Assembly: GCF_019805165.1 (NCBI RefSeq)
Contig: NZ_RWIJ01000011.1
Location: 77,331-141,330 of the forward strand
Length of the DNA: 64,000 nt
Reading direction: 5' to 3'
From: Azospirillum sp. 412522
GTDB lineage: Bacteria; Pseudomonadota; Alphaproteobacteria; Azospirillales; Azospirillaceae
Shown here: one piece after another, positions 8,601-19,972 of the stretch
How the letters are laid out: the number at the start of each line of letters is the position of its first letter
Position numbering within the stretch: position 1 is the first letter of the stretch
Program-made: the position numbers and the translations under genes
Notes under the pieces: model-generated
Told to the model about the DNA's origin: nothing
Database searches by the model: none
Seen by the model: only the letters and a program-made list of their open reading frames with translations

Positions 8601-8886
8601 CGCCGGCCTCCTCATGAAAAAGGGAGCGGTCCCGCCAATAGCCCGCCCAACAGCCTGCAAGGGACGGGCACAGGTCCGCGATGCTCGTTCATTGAAACAG
8701 CTCCGATGTAGAGATGGTACGCCGACTGTGTGAAAAACAAGGGTTCGGCGGCAACCTGTGCGACGCTTTCCTGTTGTCGTCCATGCGTCCGGCGCAGACC
8801 GCGCCATTGGTCATAATCCCGACTTTTCAGGTTCGCCGATTGCGCGGCTCCTGTAAAATCGCTGTGACACTCCTCATGCGATCACG

Positions 8887-9324
8887 ATGACAGATCCGTT
8901 GCCTGCCTCCGACCGTCCCATTCGCATCCTCATCGTCGAAGATGAGAGCCTCGCCGCCATGGCTTTGGAGGAGGTCCTGGGCATGCTGGGATATGCCGTC
9001 GTCGGAATCGAGGACAATGCCGACGCAGCCGTTGCGGCGGCCGATCGGCTGCGCCCGGACATCGTGATGATGGATATCCGACTGCTCGGCCCGCGCGACG
9101 GGATCGAGGCCGCGGCGGAGATCCGAGAGCGGACCGAGATCCGCTGCATCTTCACCTCCGCTTTCGGTGACGCCGAAACCCGTCACCGGGCCGCCGAATG
9201 CGATCCCTTCGGCTTCGTCCGCAAACCCTATTTTCCGGCGGAGCTGCAGCGGGCATTGGGCCATGCGACGGCGGTGCTGCGCAGAGACGGCAGCGACACC
9301 TCCGCCTGGGTTCCCTCCCCGTAA
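8887..9324 (+). CDS. Single-domain response regulator (REC only)
   Basis: A 145-residue CheY-like receiver with no output domain. The acidic pocket is Glu18/Asp19 (LIVEDESLAAM), the phospho-acceptor is Asp63 (MMDIRL), the switch residue is Thr90 (CIFTSAF) and the conserved lysine is Lys113 (VRKPYFP). It resembles receivers paired with HWE/HisKA_2 kinases (LGPRDGIEAAAEIR). No kinase gene is adjacent; the nearest is the hybrid kinase at 13202. It lies alone on the plus strand between nifW and fixX, convergent with fixX. Confidence 0.93.
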   Translation: MTDPLPASDRPIRILIVEDESLAAMALEEVLGMLGYAVVGIEDNADAAVAAADRLRPDIVMMDIRLLGPRDGIEAAAEIRERTEIRCIFTSAFGDAETRHRAAECDPFGFVRKPYFPAELQRALGHATAVLRRDGSDTSAWVPSP

Positions 9325-9346
9325 GCCATTTCCCACAAAACAGGCA

Positions 9347-9372
9347 GCCTCCGCGCGTCACCGCGCGGAGGC
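9347..9372. terminator. Hairpin between the response regulator and fixX
   Basis: GCCTCCGCGCG (9347-9357) and CGCGCGGAGGC (9362-9372) form a perfect 11-bp stem with a TCAC loop. It lies between the convergent response-regulator and fixX stop codons and can act as a terminator in both directions, although T-runs are weak. Confidence 0.65.
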
Positions 9373-9407
9373 CCAGGAGTAGCGGATAAGACACCAAAAG
9401 GAACCGG

Positions 9408-9701
9408 TCAGCCGAACTTGTAGCTGATGCCGTAGCCGCCGCGCGGATAGTCCCAGGCGATGTTGCCCTTGTCCTGGCAGACGACGCGGCAGGTGCCGCA
9501 TTCCAGGCAGCCGTCGGTCACCAGCGTGACGCCACCGGTCTCGTTCCTGCTGTAGCAGGCCGCCGGGCAGCAGAAGGTGCAGGCCTGCTTCTCGCAGGTC
9601 TGGCAGGCCTCCGCGCTCTTGATCTGGATGTGCGGCCGGCTCTCGTCGACGATGTAGCGGTTCTGATAGAGCTTCTCTTCGACCTTCACCATGATGCTCA
9701 T
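9408..9701 (-). CDS. fixX: FixX ferredoxin-like protein
   Basis: A 97-residue ferredoxin of the FixABCX electron-bifurcating complex, which passes low-potential electrons toward nitrogenase. Cysteine clusters are ACQTCEKQACTFCCPAACY (residues 32-49) and DGCLECGTCRVVC (64-75), the second forming the core of a [4Fe-4S] site. The ending DYPRGGYGISYKFG is typical of FixX. Its start overlaps the fixC stop by 4 bp, and it is the last gene of fixABCX. Confidence 0.96.
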   Translation of the reverse strand: MSIMVKVEEKLYQNRYIVDESRPHIQIKSAEACQTCEKQACTFCCPAACYSRNETGGVTLVTDGCLECGTCRVVCQDKGNIAWDYPRGGYGISYKFG

Positions 9702-10999
9702 CGCACGGCCCTCACCAGCTTGATTGCGTCACCGACCAGCCCCATCACCGAGCGGCGCTTGACGAAGGCCTTCATGATCGCCTTCTCCTTCGTCTTCTTG
9801 TCGACGCTGTCGACGGTGAACCAGTTGTGCGCCGCCGCGGTGATCTCGTCGGGATAGGCGCCGAAGAACTGCTTGTTGCCGTGCATGATGCCGGGCAGCT
9901 CGCGGTACTTCTTCAGGTCCTTCATGACGAAGCTGTCGTCCAGCTTCTTCTTGTAGGCCGCCAGGTTCGACGCGCTGTAACCCTTGCCGGCGGCCTTCAG
10001 CTCGATCACCGTCTCCGCCGCCATGCGGCCCGAGGCCATGGCGAGATTGGACCCCTCGCGGTGGGCGGCGTTGTTGAAATGGGCGGCGTCGCCGACCACC
10101 ATCCAGCCGTCGCCGTACAGCTGCGGAACCGCCTTGTAGCCGCCTTCCGGGATCATGTGGGCGGCGTATTCCTTCATCTCCGCCCCTTCGATCAGCGGCT
10201 TGATGACGGGGTGGTTCTTCAGATCCTCCAGCATCCGGTAAGGCGGGCAATCGCCGTTCTTGAAGTCGGAGATCAGGCAGCCGATGCCGATCGTCAGCGA
10301 TTCCTTGTTGGTGTAGAGGAAGGCGGTGCCGACCATCCCCTTGGTCACCTTGCCCATGATCTCGATGACGACGCCTTCGTCCTCCTTGATGCCGAAGCGC
10401 TGCTGGATCAGCTCCGGATCGATGAAGAGGATTTCCTTCACCGCCAGCGCCACATTCTCCGGCGCCGCTTCGGCCTGGAGGCCGGCGCGCTTGGCCAGCA
10501 GGGCATTGACGCCGTCGGCCATGATGACGACGTCGGCGTGGATTTCCCCGCCCTCGCGGTCGGTGCGGACGCCGGTCACCTTGCCCGACGGGTCGCGGAT
10601 CAGCTCCGTCACCGTGGTCTCGCAGATCTGGAGACCGCCGACCTTGCGGATCTGCTCGCCCCACCATTTGTCGATGTTGGCGCGGATGATGGTGTAGCGG
10701 TTCGGCCTGTCGGTGTTGAAGGCTTCGGACCGGTAGTTGGTGCCGACGTAGTTGTCGTCGCCCAGCAGCCAGACCCGCTGTTCGATGATGTGGCGTTCCG
10801 TCGGGCAATCGTCCCGGAAATCCGGGATGATCTTCTCCAGCTCATGGGCGTACATGATGCCGCCCTGGACATTCTTGGCGCCGGGATATTCCCCGCGCTC
10901 AAGCTGGAGCACCTTCAGCCCCTGCTTGGCCAGGGTATAGGTCGCGGCGTTGCCGGACGGGCCGGCACCGATGACGATGGCGTCGAACTTTTCGACCAT
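9698..10999 (-). CDS. fixC: FixC flavoprotein (ETF-quinone oxidoreductase-like)
   Basis: A 433-residue FAD protein related to ETF-ubiquinone oxidoreductase. In the FixABCX complex it is thought to send one electron branch to quinone while the other goes through FixX to ferredoxin/flavodoxin for nitrogenase. The N-terminal dinucleotide fold is MVEKFDAIVIGAGPSGNAAT; the second FAD-contact region is GDGWMVVGDAAHFNNAAHRE. The ATG at 10999 is chosen because it directly begins the FAD motif and follows GGAG; 24 further in-frame codons upstream overlap the spacer after fixB. The gap to fixB is 28 bp. Confidence 0.97.
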   Translation of the reverse strand: MVEKFDAIVIGAGPSGNAATYTLAKQGLKVLQLERGEYPGAKNVQGGIMYAHELEKIIPDFRDDCPTERHIIEQRVWLLGDDNYVGTNYRSEAFNTDRPNRYTIIRANIDKWWGEQIRKVGGLQICETTVTELIRDPSGKVTGVRTDREGGEIHADVVIMADGVNALLAKRAGLQAEAAPENVALAVKEILFIDPELIQQRFGIKEDEGVVIEIMGKVTKGMVGTAFLYTNKESLTIGIGCLISDFKNGDCPPYRMLEDLKNHPVIKPLIEGAEMKEYAAHMIPEGGYKAVPQLYGDGWMVVGDAAHFNNAAHREGSNLAMASGRMAAETVIELKAAGKGYSASNLAAYKKKLDDSFVMKDLKKYRELPGIMHGNKQFFGAYPDEITAAAHNWFTVDSVDKKTKEKAIMKAFVKRRSVMGLVGDAIKLVRAVR

Positions 11000-11027
11000 C
11001 TCGACAGGCTCCCTTCTCGTCCGGCGG

Positions 11028-12107
11028 TCAGCCGGCCATGCGGTTGACGGACAGGCGGCGGCCGAAGGCATCGGTCAGCGCCGGCAGGATCTTCAGCGCG
11101 TCGCCGACCAGCCCGAGATGGGCGAAGTCGAAGATCGTCGCGTTGGGATCGGTGTTGATCGCCAGGATCAGGTCCGACTTCTCCATGCCGACCCGGTGCT
11201 GGATGGCGCCGGAGATGCCGGCGGCGATGTAGAGCTTCGGCCGCACCGTCTTGCCGGTCTGCCCGACCTGACGGTCGTTGGTGGCCCAGCCGGCCTGGAC
11301 CAGCGGGCGGGTCACCCCGACCTCCGCGCCCAGGACCCGGGCGAGGTCGAAGACCAGCTTCATGTTCTCGACCTTGCCCAGCCCCTTGCCGGCCGACACG
11401 ATGATGTCGGCAAAGGCCAGCTGCGCCTCGTTCTGCTCGCGGTCCGCGATGAAGTTCAGGACCTTGGTGACGATGTCCTCTTCGCGCAGGTCCGGCTGGA
11501 TTTCGATGACCCGGCCGGTGCGGGCGTCGTCGCGCTCCGGCATCGCCATGACGCGCGGGCGCACCGTCGCCATCTGCGGCCGGTAGGCCAGGGTCTGGAT
11601 GGTGCAGAGCAGCGTGCCGCCGAAGGTCGGCCGGGTGGCGGCCAGCGAGCGGTTGTCGGCGTAGATGTCCAGCTCGGTGCAGTCGGCGGTCAGGCCGGTC
11701 GCCAGGGTGGTGGCGATGGCGCCGGCGAGGTCGCGGCCCAGCGTGGTGGCGCCCAGCAGCACGATCTCCGGCTTGTGGGTGTTCACCACGTCGGTCATGA
11801 CGCGGCAGTAGGGGTCGGTGCGGTAGTCGGCCAGCGCCGGGTCGGTCACCTTGTAGACGATGTCGGCGCCATAGCTGATGGCATCGCCGCAGATGCGGTT
11901 CAGGTCGGGGCTTTCGGCGCCCAGCACCACGGCACCCACCTCCACCCCCAGCTTGTCGGCCAGCTTGCGGGCTTCGCCCAACAGCTCCAGCGACACGGAA
12001 TGGACGATGCCGCGCTCCTGCTCGACGATCACCCAGACATTCTGGTAAACCTTCAGGTGTTCGGGAAGCTGGAACTTGCGGCCCTGGGGCTTGCTCGGTT
12101 CGCTCAT
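11028..12107 (-). CDS. fixB: FixB electron-transfer flavoprotein alpha subunit
   Basis: A 359-residue ETF alpha-type subunit that pairs with FixA to bind flavins for electron bifurcation. The C-terminal FAD domain is clear: [20 protein letters not shown], then [20 protein letters not shown], then [20 protein letters not shown]. The N-terminal part ([20 protein letters not shown]) is the alpha/beta domain of ETF. The length matches other FixB, which are longer than housekeeping ETF-alpha. It is 25 bp downstream of fixA. Confidence 0.97.
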   Translation of the reverse strand: MSEPSKPQGRKFQLPEHLKVYQNVWVIVEQERGIVHSVSLELLGEARKLADKLGVEVGAVVLGAESPDLNRICGDAISYGADIVYKVTDPALADYRTDPYCRVMTDVVNTHKPEIVLLGATTLGRDLAGAIATTLATGLTADCTELDIYADNRSLAATRPTFGGTLLCTIQTLAYRPQMATVRPRVMAMPERDDARTGRVIEIQPDLREEDIVTKVLNFIADREQNEAQLAFADIIVSAGKGLGKVENMKLVFDLARVLGAEVGVTRPLVQAGWATNDRQVGQTGKTVRPKLYIAAGISGAIQHRVGMEKSDLILAINTDPNATIFDFAHLGLVGDALKILPALTDAFGRRLSVNRMAG

Positions 12108-12132
12108 CGTCGGGTCTCCCGCGGGTAAATCG

Positions 12133-12984
12133 TCAGAGCCCGGCCGCGGCGCGGGCGAGCAGGTCGCCAGCCAGCTTGGGCTGGGCGGCGAAGATGGCGT
12201 CGATGGCGGCGGCGGCCATCGCTTCGGAGGTATCGGCGTCGGCCTGGATCATCTTCGCCTTCTCGGCGCGCGGCTTCGGCACGAACACCTTCGACACCAC
12301 GGTCGGCGAGCCCTTCAGGCCGACACGGCCCTCCTCGGCACCGGTGAAGTCGCGGCTCCAGGTCTTCAGCTCGTAGCGGGCGGCGCGGAACAGGTCGTCC
12401 ATCCTGCCGAAGCGGATGGTGTTGGTGCCTTCCAGCATGGTGATCATGCAGGGCAGCTTGGTCTTCAGCACCTGAACCCCGCCTTCGGAGCGGCGCTGCA
12501 CCACGATCTCCTTCGAGGCGACGTTCAGATCCTCGATCTTGGTGATGTAGGTCAGCTGCTCGAAACCGAGACGGGTGGCGATGCCGGGGCCGACCTGAGC
12601 GGTGTCGCCGTCCACCGTCTGCTTGCCGCAGAAGACGATGTCGACCGGATCCTCCTCCGCCAGCTTCCGGATGGCCGAGGTCAGGGCGTAGGAGGTCGCC
12701 AGCGTGTCCGAGCCTGCGAACTTGCGGTCGGTCAGCAGCACCGCGTCGTCGGCCCCCAGCGACAGCGCCTTGCGCAGCGAGGTCTCCGCCATCGGCGGCC
12801 CCATGGTCAGCACGGTGACGCGGGCGCCCACCTTGTCCTTCAGCCGCAGCGCCTCTTCCAGCGAGAACAGGTCGAACGGGTTGATGATGGCCGGCACGCC
12901 TTGCCGCATGATGGTGTTGGTGACGGGATGGATGCGGATCTGGGCGCTGTCGGGCACCTGTTTGATACAGACGACGATGTGCAT
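12133..12984 (-). CDS. fixA: FixA electron-transfer flavoprotein beta subunit
   Basis: A 283-residue ETF beta-type subunit, first gene of fixABCX. It starts [20 protein letters not shown] and includes [20 protein letters not shown] and [20 protein letters not shown], typical of FixA. The ATG at 12984 has AAGGAG upstream and gives the family N-terminus; 40 in-frame codons before it are rejected. It is expressed from a sigma-54 promoter about 80 bp upstream. Confidence 0.97.
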   Translation of the reverse strand: MHIVVCIKQVPDSAQIRIHPVTNTIMRQGVPAIINPFDLFSLEEALRLKDKVGARVTVLTMGPPMAETSLRKALSLGADDAVLLTDRKFAGSDTLATSYALTSAIRKLAEEDPVDIVFCGKQTVDGDTAQVGPGIATRLGFEQLTYITKIEDLNVASKEIVVQRRSEGGVQVLKTKLPCMITMLEGTNTIRFGRMDDLFRAARYELKTWSRDFTGAEEGRVGLKGSPTVVSKVFVPKPRAEKAKMIQADADTSEAMAAAAIDAIFAAQPKLAGDLLARAAAGL

Positions 12985-13065
12985 CCCGTTCTCCTTGGCT
13001 TCCGCTCTCGCTGTGGCGCGCATGTGGGTTTGGGGCCGGCTCCGGGCCGGGATATCCCCAGAACA

Positions 13066-13080
13066 GCAAGCGGCGTGCCA
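13066..13080 (-). promoter_or_regulatory. Sigma-54 promoter of fixABCX
   Basis: On the minus strand TGGCACGCCGCTTGC is a perfect match to TGGCAC-N5-TTGC. The transcription start would be near 13054, leaving a leader of about 70 nt to the fixA ATG. Confidence 0.93.
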
Positions 13081-13134
13081 GCCGGTTGAGATCGGCCAAG
13101 CCACGGGAAACGCTGGATTTTTCCAAAGAATGGA

Positions 13135-13168
13135 ATGAGCGTCGCCTTGTCGTAAAGGCGACGCTCAT
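13135..13168 (-). terminator. Strong hairpin ending the hybrid kinase transcript
   Basis: A perfect 14-bp stem, ATGAGCGTCGCCTT (13135-13148) with AAGGCGACGCTCAT (13155-13168), and a 6-nt loop. It is 33 bp downstream of the hybrid kinase stop and upstream of the fixA promoter, so it probably insulates fixABCX from read-through. No long T-run follows. Confidence 0.7.
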
Positions 13169-13183
13169 GTCGGTTTCGCTACA
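13168..13183. promoter_or_regulatory. NifA UAS for fixABCX
   Basis: An exact TGT-N10-ACA motif (TGTCGGTTTCGCTACA) about 88 bp upstream of the fixA sigma-54 promoter. Its first base is shared with the end of the 14-bp hairpin stem. Confidence 0.82.
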
Positions 13184-13201
13184 GCCCCCGCGGGTGGGGG
13201 G

Positions 13202-16324
<3,123 letters not shown>

Positions 16325-16521
16325 CACGGTCCCCCGGCGAACTGGCCGCGCATTTTCCACCCCGGCGCGCGGCGCGACCTTATCATAGGTCGGGGAATGG
16401 CCGCCAGTTCGGCCCCCAACCGGACCCACCGGCCCATCGCCGGGTCAATCCGGCGGAAAGGGTGGATTTGCCGGACCGCAGCCGCCATGGTGACGCCGTT
16501 TCCCATCGCGCATGTGCCGTC

Positions 16522-17367
16522 ATGAACCTGCTTGCCTGCATCCACGACAAGGCTCCGCTGATCGAGGCGCGGGATCCCGACCTGGGCGACCTGTTCCCGT
16601 CCGGCTTCCTCGATCTGTACGAGGTGCACAGCTACCGCAATGCGGCGCGCATCCTGGCCCATGCCTGCACCGACGAGTTCCGCGAGATCACCGAACGGCT
16701 GATGGAGTTCCGCATCCGCACCGAGGACATCGTGGCGTCGGGGGGCAACAAGTCGCAGATCGCCAAGACGATGGAGCGGATGCTGAATCCGCTGGGCTGG
16801 AACGAGACGCGCATCCGCGGCGACCTGTTCATCACCAAGATGATCGTGACGCACCAGGAAAAGCGCCGGGTCGCCGGCAAGAATCGCGGCCAGACCGTCA
16901 CCGAGCAGCGCCAGCGCGAGGAGCTCTACAAGGTCAACGGCTTCATCGACGGGCATAAGATCGACTTCGTGAAGGGGCGCGTGTCCTTCGACCTGGAATG
17001 GAACAGCAAGGACCAGACCTTCGACCGCGACCTCTACGCCGCCCGCACCTTCTACGAATGCGGCATCATCAACGCCGGCGTCCTGCTGACCCGCAGCGCC
17101 GAACTGATTCCGCTGTTCACCGAGGTGGCGCGGCGGGTGGAGATGAAGAACTTCCAGAACAAGTACGGCGCCAGCACCACCTGGATGAAGAAGCTGCTCT
17201 ACCGCCTGGACGCCGGCCGCGGCGGCGGCTGCCCGGTGCTGGCGCTGGGAATCCGCCCCGCCCTGGTGTCGGATTTCGAGGAATGGAAGGACAGCCATCC
17301 GGTCGTCCGCCACACGGCCACCTTCGACGTCGATACCGGGGCGGAGGACGACGACGATCTTTGGTGA
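16522..17367 (+). CDS. Solitary BglII/BstYI-family restriction endonuclease homologue
   Basis: A 281-residue protein of the BglII-type PD-(D/E)xK nuclease family. The core is Asp148 (HKIDFVKGR), Glu159 and Asn161 in VSFDLEWNSKDQTFDRDLYA, then GIINAGVLLTRS. A C-terminal KYGASTTWMKK and GGGCPVLALGI are also typical. These fit the D...ExN/Q active site of the family. No DNA methyltransferase lies beside it; the neighbours are the hybrid kinase (divergent) and a LysE exporter (convergent). The start is uncertain: ATG 16522 has no clear ribosome site and a GTG at 16462 is in frame. It may be active or a relic; cutting specificity is unknown. Confidence 0.82.
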   Translation: MNLLACIHDKAPLIEARDPDLGDLFPSGFLDLYEVHSYRNAARILAHACTDEFREITERLMEFRIRTEDIVASGGNKSQIAKTMERMLNPLGWNETRIRGDLFITKMIVTHQEKRRVAGKNRGQTVTEQRQREELYKVNGFIDGHKIDFVKGRVSFDLEWNSKDQTFDRDLYAARTFYECGIINAGVLLTRSAELIPLFTEVARRVEMKNFQNKYGASTTWMKKLLYRLDAGRGGGCPVLALGIRPALVSDFEEWKDSHPVVRHTATFDVDTGAEDDDDLW

Positions 17368-17382
17368 GGCCGGCCCCCGACC

Positions 17383-18045
17383 TCACGCAAACTTGCGGTC
17401 GGTCAGCAGCAGACGCACCGCGAAGCCCAGGAACAGCACCCCGGCGATGCCGTCCAGCGCCGTCCGCACCCGAGGGCTGGACAGCACCCGCCGCGCGGCC
17501 CCGGCGCTGAGTGCCGCGATGCCGACCAGATAGATGCCGCCCAGCACCGAGATGATGTTGCCGAGGATGAAGGTCTGCAACGCCACATGGCCCAGTTGCG
17601 GGGCGATGAACTGCGGCACGAAGGCCAGCTGGAACAGGATGATCTTCGGGTTCAGCAGGTTGGTCAGCAGCGCCTGGAGGAAGACGCGGCCGCTGCGCGC
17701 CGGTGCCGGCGCTTCCATCGCCGGAGCGGGTTCGGCGCCGCGGCTGGCCCAGACGCTCCATAGCGACCGCAGGCCGATCCAGGCCAGATAGGCCCCGCCG
17801 GCATAGCGCAGCAGGTCGAACAGCGACGCCGACGCCGCGATCAGGGCGGAGATCCCGGCTGCCGCCAGAAACGAATGGACGGTGTTGCCGACGCAGATCC
17901 CCACCGTCGCCACCACCCCGGCCTGCCGGCCTTCGGCGATGCTGCGGGTCAGCACCAGCAGCGAATCCGGCCCCGGCGCCAGGACCAGGACACAGACGGC
18001 GATCATGTAGAGTTGCAGCAGGTGGGGGTCGAGCGGCAGGGTCAT
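17383..18045 (-). CDS. LysE/RhtB family amino-acid exporter
   Basis: A 220-residue inner-membrane protein with about six hydrophobic segments. The family signature is VLAPGPDSLLVLTRSIAEGR near residue 25 and ALLTNLLNPKIILFQLAFVP in the middle. Such carriers export amino acids or small metabolites. It is 34 bp downstream of lpxL on the same strand but has no obvious functional link to lipid A. The substrate cannot be told. Confidence 0.93.
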   Translation of the reverse strand: MTLPLDPHLLQLYMIAVCVLVLAPGPDSLLVLTRSIAEGRQAGVVATVGICVGNTVHSFLAAAGISALIAASASLFDLLRYAGGAYLAWIGLRSLWSVWASRGAEPAPAMEAPAPARSGRVFLQALLTNLLNPKIILFQLAFVPQFIAPQLGHVALQTFILGNIISVLGGIYLVGIAALSAGAARRVLSSPRVRTALDGIAGVLFLGFAVRLLLTDRKFA

Positions 18046-18079
18046 CGCGGGGCGCGCCTTCGGACGGTACGGTGAGCGC

Positions 18080-18976
18080 TCAATCCGGCCAGCGGCGGTG
18101 GATCCACAGCCATTGCGCCGGCTTGTCGCGGATCCAATCCTCCAACAGACGGTTCAGCCGTTCCATCAGAATTCGCGCATCCGCATTGCGGTCGCCGCTG
18201 GTCGGGTATTCCTCCGGTGGCAGGACGGTGACGCGGAAATACGCGCCGCCAAGCCTTTCGGTCCGCGCCGGGCACAGCGGCAGCTTCAGCTTCATGCCGA
18301 GAACGGCGGCGGCCGGTGCCGTCATCGCGTCGCGGCCGAAGAAGGGCACCGGGATGCCGTCGTTCATCTTCTGGTCGATCAGCATGCCGACATGGCCGCC
18401 GCTGGTCAGGTGGCGCAGCAGGATACGCGCGCCCTCCGGTCCCTTGGGAATCTGGGTTCCGGACGCCGCCCCGCGCAGCTTCACCAGCAGTTCACCGACG
18501 ATCGGGTTGTTGGGCGCCCGATAGACGAGCCCGAGTTCCAGCCCGTGCAGGCGGGCCGCCACCGACTGGACCTCCCAGTTCGCCAGATGGCCGGAGACCA
18601 TGATGCCGGGCTTGCCGTCCTCGCGCAGTGCATCGACATGCTCGATGCCGATCACCTCGATCCGCTCGCGGCCGATCTGCTCCAGATGCGGATATTCGGC
18701 GATGGTGCGGCCGAGATTGTCCCACATCCCGCGAACGATCGCCTCGACCTCCGCCCTGCCCTTCTCCGGGAAGGCGCGGCTCAGGTTGCGGCGGGCGCGG
18801 GCGCTGTTGGGCAGCCTCGGCCCCAGCGTCCGGCCGATCCAGCCGCCGAGCGCCGATGCACGGTCCAGCGGCAGCGCCCGGAACAGCCGGCAGACGCCAT
18901 GGACCAGCACCGCCTCCAGCGGATAGCCGAGGCGGCGCGTCAGCCATCGCTGCAGCGGACTACGCGGCTTGGCCAT
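18080..18976 (-). CDS. lpxL: Lipid A late acyltransferase (LpxL/HtrB family)
   Basis: A 298-residue membrane-associated acyltransferase adding secondary acyl chains to Kdo-lipid A precursors. The catalytic H-x4-E motif is His130/Glu135 in VSGHLANWEV. Substrate-binding elements are VYRAPNNP and MLIDQKMNDGIPVPFFG. An N-terminal hydrophobic region at ~20-50 fits membrane anchoring. The start overlaps the lpxK stop by 17 bp, placing it third in a waaA-lpxK-lpxL operon. Confidence 0.93.
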   Translation of the reverse strand: MAKPRSPLQRWLTRRLGYPLEAVLVHGVCRLFRALPLDRASALGGWIGRTLGPRLPNSARARRNLSRAFPEKGRAEVEAIVRGMWDNLGRTIAEYPHLEQIGRERIEVIGIEHVDALREDGKPGIMVSGHLANWEVQSVAARLHGLELGLVYRAPNNPIVGELLVKLRGAASGTQIPKGPEGARILLRHLTSGGHVGMLIDQKMNDGIPVPFFGRDAMTAPAAAVLGMKLKLPLCPARTERLGGAYFRVTVLPPEEYPTSGDRNADARILMERLNRLLEDWIRDKPAQWLWIHRRWPD

Positions 18977-19958
18977 CGGGCCTTCCTTTCAGCAACAGTG
19001 GCGTCAGCAGCGCATCGAGCGCCCCCTCGTCCGTCCAGCGCACCGACACCGGCAGGACGGCGACCTTCGCCCGCAGTTCCTGCGGCAGGCGGACGGCGTC
19101 CTTGGCGGTGGTGACGGGCAAGGCGCCCAGGGCGGAGGCGCGGTCGATCAGAGCCGCCGCCTCGGCCGGGCGGTAGGGATGGTGGTCGGCGAAGGGCGCC
19201 CGTTCCACGATACGGGCGCCGAGCGCCTCCAGCGTCGCGAAGAACTTCTCCGGCCGGCCGATCCCGGCGAAGGCCAGGACGGTGCGGCCGGCGAGCCGGG
19301 CGGCGGCTTCGGGATCGGGCTCCAGCCGGGCCGTCAGAACCGGGCGCCCGCCGGCCAGCGCCGCCAGACCATGACGGTCCTCGCCCAGGATCACCAGCGC
19401 GTCGGCACGGGCGAGGCCGTCGGCCACCCGCTCGCGCAGCGGTCCGGCGGGGACCAGCCGGCCGTTGCCGAAGCCCACCGCGCCGTCGGCGACGATCAGC
19501 GCCAGATCCTTGTGCAGGGCCGGATTCTGGAACCCGTCATCCATGACGATGGTCCCGGCCCCGGCCGCAACTGCGCACTCCGCCCCGGCCACCCGGTCGC
19601 GCGCCACCCAGCAGGGCGCGGCTTCGGCCAGCAGGATCGCCTCGTCACCGACATCGGCCGCTCCGTGCCGGCCGGGTTCGACCGCCAGGGGACCCGCCTC
19701 CCGCCCGCCATGGCCGCGGGTCAGCGCGTGGACGGCAACGCCTCGGGCCTGCAAGGCCGCGATCAGCGCCAGCCCGACCGGCGTCTTGCCGGCGCCGCCC
19801 GCCACCAGATTGCCGATGCAGATGACCGGCGCCGCGACCCGGTGCGGAACGGTGCCGGCAATGCGCCGCCGCACCGCCAGCCCATAGAGCGCTCCCAGCG
19901 GGGCCAGCAGGGTGGAAGCGAGGCCGGGCGGCCGGTACCAGAAGGCGGGCGTCTTCAC
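18960..19958 (-). CDS. lpxK: Tetraacyldisaccharide 4'-kinase (LpxK)
   Basis: A 332-residue kinase that phosphorylates the 4' position of the lipid A disaccharide. It begins VKTPAFWYRPPGLASTLLAP with a membrane-associating helix, has the P-loop GNLVAGGAGKTPVGLALI, the ALTRGHGGR segment and the DDGFQNPALHKD motif. GTG at 19958 is the start, preceded by AGGGG; the frame stays open far upstream inside waaA but that is not a fusion. It lies 14 bp after waaA. Confidence 0.95.
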   Translation of the reverse strand: MKTPAFWYRPPGLASTLLAPLGALYGLAVRRRIAGTVPHRVAAPVICIGNLVAGGAGKTPVGLALIAALQARGVAVHALTRGHGGREAGPLAVEPGRHGAADVGDEAILLAEAAPCWVARDRVAGAECAVAAGAGTIVMDDGFQNPALHKDLALIVADGAVGFGNGRLVPAGPLRERVADGLARADALVILGEDRHGLAALAGGRPVLTARLEPDPEAAARLAGRTVLAFAGIGRPEKFFATLEALGARIVERAPFADHHPYRPAEAAALIDRASALGALPVTTAKDAVRLPQELRAKVAVLPVSVRWTDEGALDALLTPLLLKGRPDGQAA

Positions 19959-19972
19959 GGCGGCGCGTCCCC

